Shown: in pieces, positions 26,866 through 34,002 of the stretch | Position numbering within the stretch: the first letter of the stretch is position 1 | Layout of the letters: the number at the start of each line of letters is the position of its first letter | Assembly (NCBI RefSeq): GCF_029911635.1 | Contig: NZ_JARYTI010000044.1 | Coordinates: 1-38,713 of the forward strand | DNA length: 38,713 bases | Direction of reading: 5' to 3' | From: Sphingomonas sp. AR_OL41 | GTDB taxonomy: Bacteria; Pseudomonadota; Alphaproteobacteria; Sphingomonadales; Sphingomonadaceae | Notes under the pieces: model-generated | What the model was told of the DNA's origin: nothing | What the model saw: only the letters and a program-made list of their open reading frames with translations | Database searches by the model: none | Position numbers and translations under genes: made by a program

Positions 26866-28086
26866 TTAATTTAGCGACGCTGATGAGGGCGGCCCGACCG
26901 CCCGCGCGGCGCGGTCGCGCAGCAGCGCGCCAAAGGCATCGAACAGCCGCGCCATCGGCGCTTTCTTGTAACTGAATTCGGCGCCGTCCTCGATCGCATG
27001 GACGATCATCGCGACATCGACCTCGAACAGCAGCAGCCTGCCGTCGGGCGTCTCGCCGCAATCGATGCCGAAATAGTCGAGGCCGATCCGGTCGCACAGA
27101 ATCTCGAAGGCGCGCGCATGCCGGCGACAAAAGTCCGCGTCGAAGCGCGCCATGAACGCCGCTTCTTCGGTCCGACGCCGGGCATTTTCGGTCATGCCCG
27201 CGCTCATATAATGGACGATCCAATGCTCCGAGACCGCCAGATGGCTGATATAGGGAACGCGGTCGATGAACACGATGCGCTGCTTGCGGAACAGACCGTC
27301 GGCCGCGCTGTAATCGATGAAATCGGCGACGTAGAATTCGGGGTCGGGATAGCGCGCGACATAATTCGCCAGTCCGGCCGGGTCTTCGATCCGTTCTAGC
27401 CCCGCCCCTGCCTGGGTGCCCGTCGGGCGGATCGTGATCGGAAAGTCGAGCCGTGCCCGGTCAAGTTGCGCGCGCGCGATGCGGCGGGTTTCGGGCGCCA
27501 GAATGGTGGCTTCGCCGGCGAACGACGCGGCGACGGTGTCGCGGGTCATGCTGGCGATGTGCAGCGCGCCGGCATTGATCATCGGACGCGGCCAGCGCGC
27601 GCACGGGCCGGCGAGGCGCCGGAGCAATGCCGCATTGGCGGGGGATTCGCCGATCGCCAGAATGGCGACGTCATGATCGGGAAGCGCGATGTCGGCCGGC
27701 GCGTCGGCGTCGGGATCGAGATAGACGGTCAGCAGCGTGATGTTCGAATGCTCGACCAGGAAATCGAGCGGCGTGTTGGTGGTGAGATCGCCCGGCGCGA
27801 GCAATGCGAGCACGCGGTTATCGGACCCGTCGCCATAGACATTCGCATAAACGCGCTGCGCCGCCACGGCCTGCGCCTGCAGCTCGAGCCCGCCGTCGCG
27901 ATTGCCGGTGAACTGGCTGAGGAATGACAGGTCGAGCAGCGCCCCGGCATCAGCCGTCTCACCCGACACCCGCTCGATAAGCGTGTCGATCAGCGCGGAG
28001 AGGTCGAGGCGGTTTTCGACGCTGCGCCCGAGCCGCGCGGGACCGAGGGTCGCGGGCAGGCTCGCAGCCATGACTTCAGGAATCAA
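26866..28086 (-). CDS. atypical ATP-grasp protein (TPR/RimK-like), function unknown
   Basis: A 406-residue protein. The N-terminal third is helical and Leu/Ala-rich, the middle (~90-200) resembles a pre-ATP-grasp lobe (NITLLTVYLDPDADAP, HDVAILAIGES), and the C-terminal ~190 residues look like ATP-grasp: FPITIRPTGTQAGAGLERI as the first strand/loop and YFGIDCGETPDGRLLLFEVDVAM as the metal-binding end. The usual E-x-N is E-V-D here. ATP-grasp enzymes join a carboxylate to an amine, thiol or hydroxyl. The preferred start is TTG 28086 because GGAG sits 8 bases before it, whereas ATG 28071 has no site. It lies 30 bases after the PLP decarboxylase, so the pair is probably one operon and the decarboxylase may supply the amine. 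That link is inference. Confidence 0.75.
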   Translation of the reverse strand: MIPEVMAASLPATLGPARLGRSVENRLDLSALIDTLIERVSGETADAGALLDLSFLSQFTGNRDGGLELQAQAVAAQRVYANVYGDGSDNRVLALLAPGDLTTNTPLDFLVEHSNITLLTVYLDPDADAPADIALPDHDVAILAIGESPANAALLRRLAGPCARWPRPMINAGALHIASMTRDTVAASFAGEATILAPETRRIARAQLDRARLDFPITIRPTGTQAGAGLERIEDPAGLANYVARYPDPEFYVADFIDYSAADGLFRKQRIVFIDRVPYISHLAVSEHWIVHYMSAGMTENARRRTEEAAFMARFDADFCRRHARAFEILCDRIGLDYFGIDCGETPDGRLLLFEVDVAMIVHAIEDGAEFSYKKAPMARLFDAFGALLRDRAARAVGPPSSASLN

Positions 28087-28116
28087 GGTCGTCTCCGAAA
28101 AGGGAAAGAGGGCGAT

Positions 28117-29640
28117 TCATGCAAGGGCGAGGAGCCCGTCGATCAAGGCGTCGATATCGGCCTCGCTCGTGCGGTGGTTGACGAAGGCGGCGCGGATCGC
28201 GCTGTGCCCGTCGATCGTCGTCAGCGATGGCGCGACGCGGCCGGCGCATTGCAGGCTGGCGACGGCGGTCGCATTGCGCGCATCGGTATCGTCGCCGGTG
28301 AAGCCGAAACAGACGATGTTGAGCTGCACCGGCGCCAACAGGGTCAAGGCGTCGCTGGCGGCGATGCGCGCTTCGAGCCGGCGCGCCAGCGCGCAGGAGC
28401 GCGAGATCGCCGCGCCCAGCGCGTCGAGGCCATAGGTGCGCAGCGTGAACCAGGTTTTCAGCGCGCGAAAGCCGCGTGACAGATCGGGGCCATAGTCGCA
28501 CGGCCAAAACTCGCCGCCGGCCAGCCCCTGACCGGCACGCTTGAGATAGGGCGCGTCGGCGGCGAACGCCGCGCGGTGACTGATCGCGTCGCGGCACAGC
28601 AGGAAGCCGGCATCATAAGGCACCTGCCCCCATTTGTGGAAATCGAACGCCAGGCTGTCGGCGCGTGCGATCCCGGTGAGGCGCGGCGCGAGATCGGGCG
28701 CGAGGATCGCCAGCGCCCCGAACGCACCATCGATGTGAAGCCATAGCCGCTCGTCGCGCGCGATATCGGCCAGCGCCGCGAGATCGTCGGTCGCGCCGAT
28801 ATCGACCGAGCCCGCCGTACCGACGATCATAAAGGGCGTGAAACCCGCCGCGCGATCGGCGGCGATCGCCGTGCGCAGTGCCGCGACGTCGATCCGGTGG
28901 TGATCGTCGACGGCGATCGCCCGTAGCGCGTCGGCGCCGAGGCCCGCCATGTCGAAGGCCGCCGCAACACAGCCATGCGCCGCGCGCGAGGTATAGCCGG
29001 TCAGCGCCGCGCCGCCGGCCGCGATGCCATTGTCGCGCACGCCCGGCCCCAGCGCCCGCGTGCGCGCGATCAGCACCGCCATGAAATTGGCGATCGACGT
29101 ACCTGTCACGAACAGCCCGCTGGCCGCGGCGGGGAAGCCGAACAGCTCGGCCATCCATGCGGTAATCTGGCGCTCGACCGCGATCGGCATATGGTCGCGC
29201 CCGCCGAGATTGGCGTTCAGCCCGGCGGCGAGCATTTCGGCGAGCATGCCGACCGGCGTCCCGCCCCCCTGCACCCAGCCCATGAACCCCGGATGCGCGT
29301 TGCCGCTGCCATAAGGCAGAATTTGCTGCAGGAAATCGTCATGCACCGCCGCCAGCGCGGTCGGCGCGGTCGGCAGCGCCTGGCGCATGGTCGCGCGAAC
29401 CGCGTCGGGGATCGGTTGCCACAGCGGACGCTCGCCGACCGATTCCATCGCATCGAACATATCGTCGAGCATCCGGTGCCCCTGCGCGCGCAGGGCGCGC
29501 CAGTCGACAGGATCGAGCGACGGGCCGGGCACGGTCGTCGGCGGGCACAGCCGAACCGGTGCTCCTTGCAGGGGAAGTTGCACGGGAAGGAGGGTGGCAG
29601 CGGGATTGTTCAAAGGGTGCCGCGCCGACCTGCTCATCAT
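28117..29640 (-). CDS. PLP-dependent group II (aromatic-L-amino-acid type) decarboxylase
   Basis: A 507-residue fold-type-I PLP enzyme of the DDC/glutamate decarboxylase superfamily. Marks are NAHPGFMGWVQGGGTPVGML near the N-terminus, FVTGTSIANFMAVLIAR, WLHIDGAFGALA with the PLP-binding Asp, and LAFDFHKWGQVPYDAGFLLC with the Schiff-base Lys in HKW. The C-terminal domain includes NIVCFGF and FVNHRTSEADIDALIDGL. It decarboxylates an amino acid to an amine and CO2; the specificity cannot be read. Starts ATG 29640/29637 are adjacent; an upstream extension to 29721 is Arg/Lys-rich and overlaps the divergent promoter region. It leads the ATP-grasp gene. Confidence 0.88.
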   Translation of the reverse strand: MMSRSARHPLNNPAATLLPVQLPLQGAPVRLCPPTTVPGPSLDPVDWRALRAQGHRMLDDMFDAMESVGERPLWQPIPDAVRATMRQALPTAPTALAAVHDDFLQQILPYGSGNAHPGFMGWVQGGGTPVGMLAEMLAAGLNANLGGRDHMPIAVERQITAWMAELFGFPAAASGLFVTGTSIANFMAVLIARTRALGPGVRDNGIAAGGAALTGYTSRAAHGCVAAAFDMAGLGADALRAIAVDDHHRIDVAALRTAIAADRAAGFTPFMIVGTAGSVDIGATDDLAALADIARDERLWLHIDGAFGALAILAPDLAPRLTGIARADSLAFDFHKWGQVPYDAGFLLCRDAISHRAAFAADAPYLKRAGQGLAGGEFWPCDYGPDLSRGFRALKTWFTLRTYGLDALGAAISRSCALARRLEARIAASDALTLLAPVQLNIVCFGFTGDDTDARNATAVASLQCAGRVAPSLTTIDGHSAIRAAFVNHRTSEADIDALIDGLLALA

Positions 29641-29817
29641 CCCCTTATAGCGCGACGGTTTGCCGCCCCGGCGCCGGTCGCGATATTTCGCGCGCGCGAA
29701 TTTCGATGGCGGTTCAACCATCTCGGCCGCGCGATCGCGCTATGATGGAAGGATGCAGGGCGGTGCCGATCGGCACTCTTCCCGCCTTCCCTTCCCTCAT
29801 CATGAGGATGAACGTTC
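29641..29817. promoter_or_regulatory. divergent promoter region of the PLP/ATP-grasp locus
   Basis: 177 bases separate the decarboxylase start (minus) from the second PLP-enzyme start (plus). A shared control region would couple the two arms. An imperfect dyad GTGCCGATCGGCAC lies at 29763-29776 (a perfect 14-base palindrome), 42 bases before the plus-strand start, a good operator candidate. No sigma-factor site was assigned. Confidence 0.5.
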
Positions 29818-31329
29818 GTGTCGAAAGCGTTTCGCCGGGCGATGGCCCTGATCGGCCCCGCATCGGCCGGCCCCCTGGCTGTGACGCAGGGATTGGCGCT
29901 CGGCGGCGATGGTCGCATCGCGATCGAGCCGGGCTCGGGCCGCAACGGCTATGGCTGCGTCGCGTCGCCCGACCCCGATCTGGTGCGCTTCGGCTCCTCG
30001 ACCGCCTCGACGATCGGCAAGACGGGCTATCGCGCGGCGACGATGCTGTGCGAGCGGATCGGCCTGTGCACCGACGGCGCGGTGCAGCTCAACGAGGCGG
30101 CGATGGCCGCAGCACGGATCCGGCAGGATCTGATCGATCTGTGCGGCATACGGCATCGCGGGGGCGTCCAGGCGATCCTCGCCGCGTCGGGAACCGACGC
30201 CCATCTGATCTTCGCGCAGCTGGTGTTGCACCTGCCGGGTCCGGGGTGGCTGGCGATCATGCCCGATGCCAGCGAGACGGGCAGCGGCGTGCCGATGGCG
30301 ATCGCCGGGCGCCATTTCGCGGGCAAGTCGGCGCTGGGCGCGACCACGACCAAGGGGGCCGCTCTGTCCGACCGCACGCCGGCCGCGATACTGCATTACG
30401 CCGTGCGCAATCCCGATGGATCGGCGCGCAGCCTCAGCGCGATCGACGACGAGATCGACGCGGCGATCTTTCGGGCGACGGCGGCGGGGCAGCGTGTCCT
30501 GCTCGTCGCCGTGGACGGCTCTAAGACGGGAATCGTCGCGCCGAGCCCCGCGCGCGTGGTCGGGTGGAAAAGCGCGCTCGGCGACATGATCGAGATACTG
30601 GTCGATGCGTGCCAGTTCCGCCTCCCGACGGCGCGGCTCGAATATTATCTCGCCGGTGGCTGTACCGTCGCGGTGACGGGGTCGAAATTCATGGGCGGGC
30701 CGATCTTTTCGGGCGCGCTGCTGGTGCCGGGCAGCGTTGCGGCGCGCCTGCGCGGCGTCGCGCCGTCGGCGGCGCTGGCGGACTATACCGCGCGGCACGA
30801 CTGGCCGGCGCAGTGGAGCGCGGTCGAAAAACTCGACACGCCGGTCAATGTCGGGCTGCTGTTGCGCTGGCAGGCCGCACTGGCCGAAATGCAGCGCTTT
30901 CGCGCCGTGCCCGAGAAAGCCGTCCAGGCGATCGTCGCGGACTTCCGCACCCGCTTCACCGCGATGATGCAGCGTTGCGCGACGATCGCGCCGATCCGTG
31001 ACGATCTTCCCGACCTGGCACCGGGCAGCGCTGCCACGATATTCCCCTTCCATCTGATGATCGGGGACGGCGGCACGCCCCGACGGGCGAACCCCGACGA
31101 ATCGCGGCACGCCTATCGACAGATGCGCGAGCCCGACATTCGGCCGACAATCCCGCGCCTGCGCTTCGAACTGGGCCAGCCGGTGGCGCTAGGCCGCAAT
31201 GACGCGGTGCTACGCCTTTCGCTCAGCGCACCGTTGATTGCCGACGCCCATCATCGCGGACCGGACCATCTCACCAACCTGGCCGCATCGGCCCTCGCGC
31301 GGCTGGCCGACCTGACGTCGGCCGGATGA
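29818..31329 (+). CDS. PLP-dependent fold-type-I enzyme, subgroup unknown
   Basis: A 503-residue protein that looks like a PLP enzyme of the aminotransferase/decarboxylase fold. RFGSSTASTIGKTGYRAA lies near the N-terminus. VDACQFRLPTARLEYYL has the Asp expected to hold the pyridine N. CTVAVTGSKFMGGPIFSGALL has the candidate Schiff-base Lys (GSKF). The N-terminal VQAILAASGTDAHLIFAQLVL resembles the PLP-phosphate loop (SGTDA). I cannot assign the reaction. Start is GTG 29818 with GAGGA nine bases upstream. It is divergent from the decarboxylase and is followed after one base by the 32-residue membrane protein gene, so the two are almost certainly co-translated. Confidence 0.72.
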   Translation: MSKAFRRAMALIGPASAGPLAVTQGLALGGDGRIAIEPGSGRNGYGCVASPDPDLVRFGSSTASTIGKTGYRAATMLCERIGLCTDGAVQLNEAAMAAARIRQDLIDLCGIRHRGGVQAILAASGTDAHLIFAQLVLHLPGPGWLAIMPDASETGSGVPMAIAGRHFAGKSALGATTTKGAALSDRTPAAILHYAVRNPDGSARSLSAIDDEIDAAIFRATAAGQRVLLVAVDGSKTGIVAPSPARVVGWKSALGDMIEILVDACQFRLPTARLEYYLAGGCTVAVTGSKFMGGPIFSGALLVPGSVAARLRGVAPSAALADYTARHDWPAQWSAVEKLDTPVNVGLLLRWQAALAEMQRFRAVPEKAVQAIVADFRTRFTAMMQRCATIAPIRDDLPDLAPGSAATIFPFHLMIGDGGTPRRANPDESRHAYRQMREPDIRPTIPRLRFELGQPVALGRNDAVLRLSLSAPLIADAHHRGPDHLTNLAASALARLADLTSAG

Positions 31330-31330
31330 G

Positions 31331-31429
31331 ATGAGGCGCCCCGGCGCCCGGACCCGCGAGTTGCTGGCGACCGGCGCCTTGTCGGTCCTTGTCTGGGGAA
31401 TCGTCGCCACGGTCGCGCTGCTGCGCTGA
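31331..31429 (+). CDS. small single-helix membrane protein, 32 aa (paralogue of 26205)
   Basis: A 32-residue gene beginning one base after the stop of the PLP enzyme (TGAGATG). It has an Arg-rich start (MRRPGARTRE) and one helix, LLATGALSVLVWGIVATVAL, to the C-terminus, ending LR. The last part aligns with the 45-residue protein at 26205 (LS...WGIVA.VALL, 11 of 15). The tight spacing implies termination-reinitiation, and a strong terminator follows at 31435. It is below normal gene-finder limits. Conservation of the helix in two places of one locus is the main evidence that it is real. Family unknown. Confidence 0.68.
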   Translation: MRRPGARTRELLATGALSVLVWGIVATVALLR

Positions 31430-31434
31430 GGCAC

Positions 31435-31476
31435 AAAAAAGCGGACGTCGGGTAGAGCTACCGACGCCCGCTTTTT
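31435..31476. terminator. bidirectional intrinsic terminator
   Basis: AAAAAAGCGG-a-CGTCGG and CCGACG-c-CCGCTTTTT form a long stem over a TAGAGCTA-type centre. A T run exists on both strands, so it can stop the PLP/small-protein transcript (plus) and the tRNA-Val transcript (minus). Confidence 0.88.
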
Positions 31477-31484
31477 CAAATATA

Positions 31485-31559
31485 TGGTGGGCGTGGCAAG
31501 GATTGAACTTGCGACCCCTGCGATGTCAACACAGTGCTCTACCACTGAGCTACACGCCC
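31485..31559 (-). tRNA. tRNA-Val (GAC)
   Basis: 75 bases including an encoded CCA. Acceptor GGGCGTG pairs with CACGCCC, the D arm is GCTC-AGTGGTA-GAGC, and the anticodon stem CTGTG/CGCAG (one G-T pair) encloses TTGACAT with anticodon GAC. The T loop is TTCAATC. Confidence 0.96.
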
Positions 31560-31617
31560 ACGAGGATGCGGGCCTTAGCCGGGCTTTCCGCCCCGCGCAA
31601 GCGCCACGACGCCGAAA

Positions 31618-31992
31618 CTACAATCCGCCGACATTGACCCGCTCGAACATCCGGTCGACCTCGAGCACGAGGTCGCGCAGATGGAACGGCTTGGACAGCA
31701 CGCGCGCCTGCGGCAACGTCTTGCCGGCCTTGAGCGTGACCGCCGCAAAGCCGGTAATGAACATCACACGCAGATCGGGCACCATCTCGCCGGCACGCTG
31801 CGCCAGTTCGATGCCGTCCATCTCGGGCATGACGATGTCGGTCAGCAGCAAGTCGAAATGCTCGTTCTGGAGCAACGGGATCGCCGCCGTGCCGCGGTCG
31901 ACCGCGCTGACGGCATAACCCGATCGCTCGAGCGCGCGCGTGAGATATTCGCGCATCACCTGATCGTCTTCGGCGAGCAAAATCCTGATCAT
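31618..31992 (-). CDS. cpdR: CpdR-like single-domain response regulator
   Basis: A 124-residue receiver domain without an output domain. Phospho-acceptor Asp52 is in LLLTDIVMPEMDG; acidic pocket is AEDD at 7-10, the switch Thr is in FITGFAAV and Lys in LSKPFHLRDLV. The run IELAQRAGEMVPDLRVMFITG and the end KPFHLRDLVLEVDRMFERV are hallmarks of CpdR. In Caulobacter, unphosphorylated CpdR delivers substrates to the ClpXP protease and is phosphorylated through CckA-ChpT. Divergent from the N-formylglutamate amidohydrolase gene, a neighbourhood I recall from other alphaproteobacteria. ATG 31992 is chosen over ATG 31995. Confidence 0.93.
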   Translation of the reverse strand: MIRILLAEDDQVMREYLTRALERSGYAVSAVDRGTAAIPLLQNEHFDLLLTDIVMPEMDGIELAQRAGEMVPDLRVMFITGFAAVTLKAGKTLPQARVLSKPFHLRDLVLEVDRMFERVNVGGL

Positions 31993-32091
31993 CACCGTCC
32001 CGCGCCCATTCCCAGCCCGCGATCATAGCGCCAAGCCCTTAACATTTTCCAGTCGATTGCGGCCGGGCGAGCGCGGCCCTAGGTTGGCGCG

Positions 32092-32955
32092 ATGGACGCC
32101 GACCGGCCGCCTTTCGACGGATATGCGCTGGACGAGCCCGGCGGCCCCGTCGTGCTGTCGGTGCCGCATGCCGGGCGCGACTATCCCTTGCCGCTGCGCG
32201 CCGCGTTGCGCGTGCCGCTGGAGGCGCTGCGACCGCTCGAGGATCGCCATGTCGACACGCTGGCGCTGGCCGCGCGCCGCGACGAGACGATGCTGGTCCA
32301 GCGCCGCGCGCGCGCCTGGATCGACCTCAACCGCGCCGAGCATGAGCGCGATCCGGCGATCGATGCCGGGGCCGATCGCCAGTCCACGCCACACGCCTCC
32401 GCCAAGCTGCGCGGCGGGCTGGGGCTGATCCCGCGCCGCGTGCCGATCGCCGGCGAGATCTGGCAGCGCCGATTCGAGGGCGAGGAGATCGCCGGCCGCA
32501 TCCTGGATGACTATCGCCCCTATCACGCCGCGCTCTCGGCGGCGCTCAGGCGGGCGCATGCGCGCCACGGTGTCGCGATCCTGCTCGACCTCCACTCGAT
32601 GCCGCCGCTCGGGCGCGGGCTACCGCGGATCGTGCTGGGGGACAGGTTCGGGCGATCGGCGGCGGCGCGCTTCGTCAACCGGCTCGAATCGGTCGCGGCC
32701 CAGGCCGGAATCGCCACCGCACTCAATTCGCCTTATGCCGGCGGGCATATCCTCGACCGCCACGGCCATGTCGCGGGCGGATTTCACGCGATCCAGATCG
32801 AGTTCGACCGCTCGCTTTATCTCGACGCAGCGCTCGACCAGCCGGGCGCCGGGCTGGCGCCGATGGCAACGCTGGTGCGCGGGATGATCGATTCGCTGAT
32901 CGACGAGGCGCTGACGCCGCGCGACGACCGGCTCGTCCCGCTCGCTGCCGAATAA
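32092..32955 (+). CDS. N-formylglutamate amidohydrolase family protein
   Basis: A 287-residue protein of the N-formylglutamate amidohydrolase family. Marks are VVLSVPHAGRDYP at the N-terminus (metal-binding His), EDRHVDTLAL (Asp/His), IDLNRAEHERDP, GLIPRRVPIAGEIWQR and ILLDLHSMPP with the later GHILDRHGHVAGGFHAIQIEFDRSLYLD. The family releases formate from N-formyl-L-glutamate in histidine breakdown, but there are no hut genes in the window, so another acyl-amide substrate is possible. Located across 96 bases from cpdR. Confidence 0.88.
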   Translation: MDADRPPFDGYALDEPGGPVVLSVPHAGRDYPLPLRAALRVPLEALRPLEDRHVDTLALAARRDETMLVQRRARAWIDLNRAEHERDPAIDAGADRQSTPHASAKLRGGLGLIPRRVPIAGEIWQRRFEGEEIAGRILDDYRPYHAALSAALRRAHARHGVAILLDLHSMPPLGRGLPRIVLGDRFGRSAAARFVNRLESVAAQAGIATALNSPYAGGHILDRHGHVAGGFHAIQIEFDRSLYLDAALDQPGAGLAPMATLVRGMIDSLIDEALTPRDDRLVPLAAE

Positions 32956-32970
32956 GTCCCTGTCGCCAAT

Positions 32971-33000
32971 AAAAAACCACCGCGTGCAAGCACGCGGTGG
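32971..33000 (-). terminator. intrinsic terminator of the candidate sRNA
   Basis: CCACCGCGTGC / GCACGCGGTGG (32977-32987, 32990-33000) is an 11-bp perfect stem with a 2-base apex. Six T residues follow on the minus strand only, which sets the transcription direction. Confidence 0.9.
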
Positions 33001-33075
33001 CCAAGGTTCAGGGAGGAGACACACCCGAAGGTGTATCACGCGACCCCGCGAAAGGGGGGAACACGAAGTCACGCA
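32971..33075 (-). ncRNA. candidate small RNA with CUCCUCCC motif
   Basis: About 105 bases in a gap between convergent protein genes. On the minus strand: a promoter-like pair (33081-33109), then a CCCC-N6-GGGG hairpin, an ACACC-UUCG-GGUGU hairpin with a stable tetraloop, an unpaired CUCCUCCC (33018-33011) followed by CUGAACC, then an 11-bp perfect terminator stem and six U residues. The exposed CUCCUCCC is complementary to Shine-Dalgarno sequences, as in the alphaproteobacterial cuckoo/CcsR type of stress sRNAs. Promoter, order of hairpins and terminator are seen; the function is inference. Confidence 0.72.
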
Positions 33076-33080
33076 TTAGC

Positions 33081-33109
33081 TATATAGACGGCTGGCAACG
33101 GCACTTCAA
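33081..33109 (-). promoter_or_regulatory. sigma70-like promoter of the candidate sRNA
   Basis: On the minus strand TTGAAG (33109-33104) and TATATA (33086-33081) are spaced by exactly 17 bases. Transcription would begin near 33074-33076. Confidence 0.65.
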
Positions 33110-33165
33110 GTGGCGCGCCAACCGATAGTTTCAGGCCGATTCGGCCTTGCCTTGCGTGACCTTCG

Positions 33166-33939
33166 TTACATGACCAATTGCGGCTGCACGACCTTGCCCT
33201 GCGCCATCTGGCGGTTGAACAGGTCGGGCATCAGCGACAGCGAGAAGAGGTGGGCATAGATCAGCGGGAGCATGCCCGACTTGTGGATCTTGCGCAGCTG
33301 GTCGCCGCGCAATTCGCCCAGCTTCTCCTCGTTGATGATCTGGAAGCCGCGATAGATGAACGGCTGCTCATAACCATCGGCCTGGATCGTCACTTCGCCG
33401 TCCATCAACAGCTCCATCTCGCGGAGCTCCTTGACGAAATTGGCGGTGCGCGCGCCGGCCTGCTCGAACTGCTCGTTAAAGCTGAGCACGTCCTTGGTCA
33501 CCTGGCTCGGCTGCGTGCCGTCGAACAGCGGCTGGCCGTCGTCGAACGCACCGATCGTCGGCGCGGTCGGATCGAAGCACAGCGACATTTCCTGCGCGTC
33601 GGGATGCAGCTTGGCGAGCATGAACGGGTAACGGCGGACATATGCCGGGACATAGACATTGGCGTCGCTGAGCTTGCCATCGTCGCCGACGAACACGTTC
33701 ACGCCCTCGTTCAGGCCCATCAGCGCGATCGGAATGGCGTCGTCACCGGTGGTGAAGACGATCGGCAGGCGGCGCTGCGCCGGCACGAACTCGTCGGTGG
33801 TGATCGGAATGGCATGCTGACCGACGAAGAACGGCGCGGAATCGGCCTGGCGCAGCTTGTAGGCGGCATGCGCTTCGCTCGAAAGCGGCTCGAGCGCGTT
33901 GTAGAACAGGGGAAGCGAAGACTGCGGCGCGCTGGCCAT
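33166..33939 (-). CDS. SapC family protein
   Basis: A 257-residue protein of the SapC family. It has LPLFYNALEPLSSEAHAAYKL near the start, PIVFTTGDDAIPIALMGLNEGVNVFV, then YVPAYVRRYPFMLAKLHPD and a C-terminal QIINEEKLGELRGDQLRKIH followed by LIYAHLFSLSLMPDL. The block RRYPF is highly typical. SapC was named from surface-layer secretion in Campylobacter but the function in alphaproteobacteria is uncertain. No signal peptide is visible, so it is probably cytoplasmic. No S-layer genes are close by. The sRNA promoter lies about 57 bases downstream of its stop. Confidence 0.9.
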   Translation of the reverse strand: MASAPQSSLPLFYNALEPLSSEAHAAYKLRQADSAPFFVGQHAIPITTDEFVPAQRRLPIVFTTGDDAIPIALMGLNEGVNVFVGDDGKLSDANVYVPAYVRRYPFMLAKLHPDAQEMSLCFDPTAPTIGAFDDGQPLFDGTQPSQVTKDVLSFNEQFEQAGARTANFVKELREMELLMDGEVTIQADGYEQPFIYRGFQIINEEKLGELRGDQLRKIHKSGMLPLIYAHLFSLSLMPDLFNRQMAQGKVVQPQLVM

Positions 33940-34002
33940 CGAAACTCTCCAGACAGAAGATGGAAATAATGAAGCGCATAAGCGCGCGTATGGCGGCTGG
34001 CC

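Noticed and set aside
33019..33087. short plus-strand GTG frame after GGGAGGAG (33011-33018)
   Set aside because: Only 18 codons, spacing of 12 bases; the same bases are better explained as the anti-SD motif of the minus-strand sRNA.
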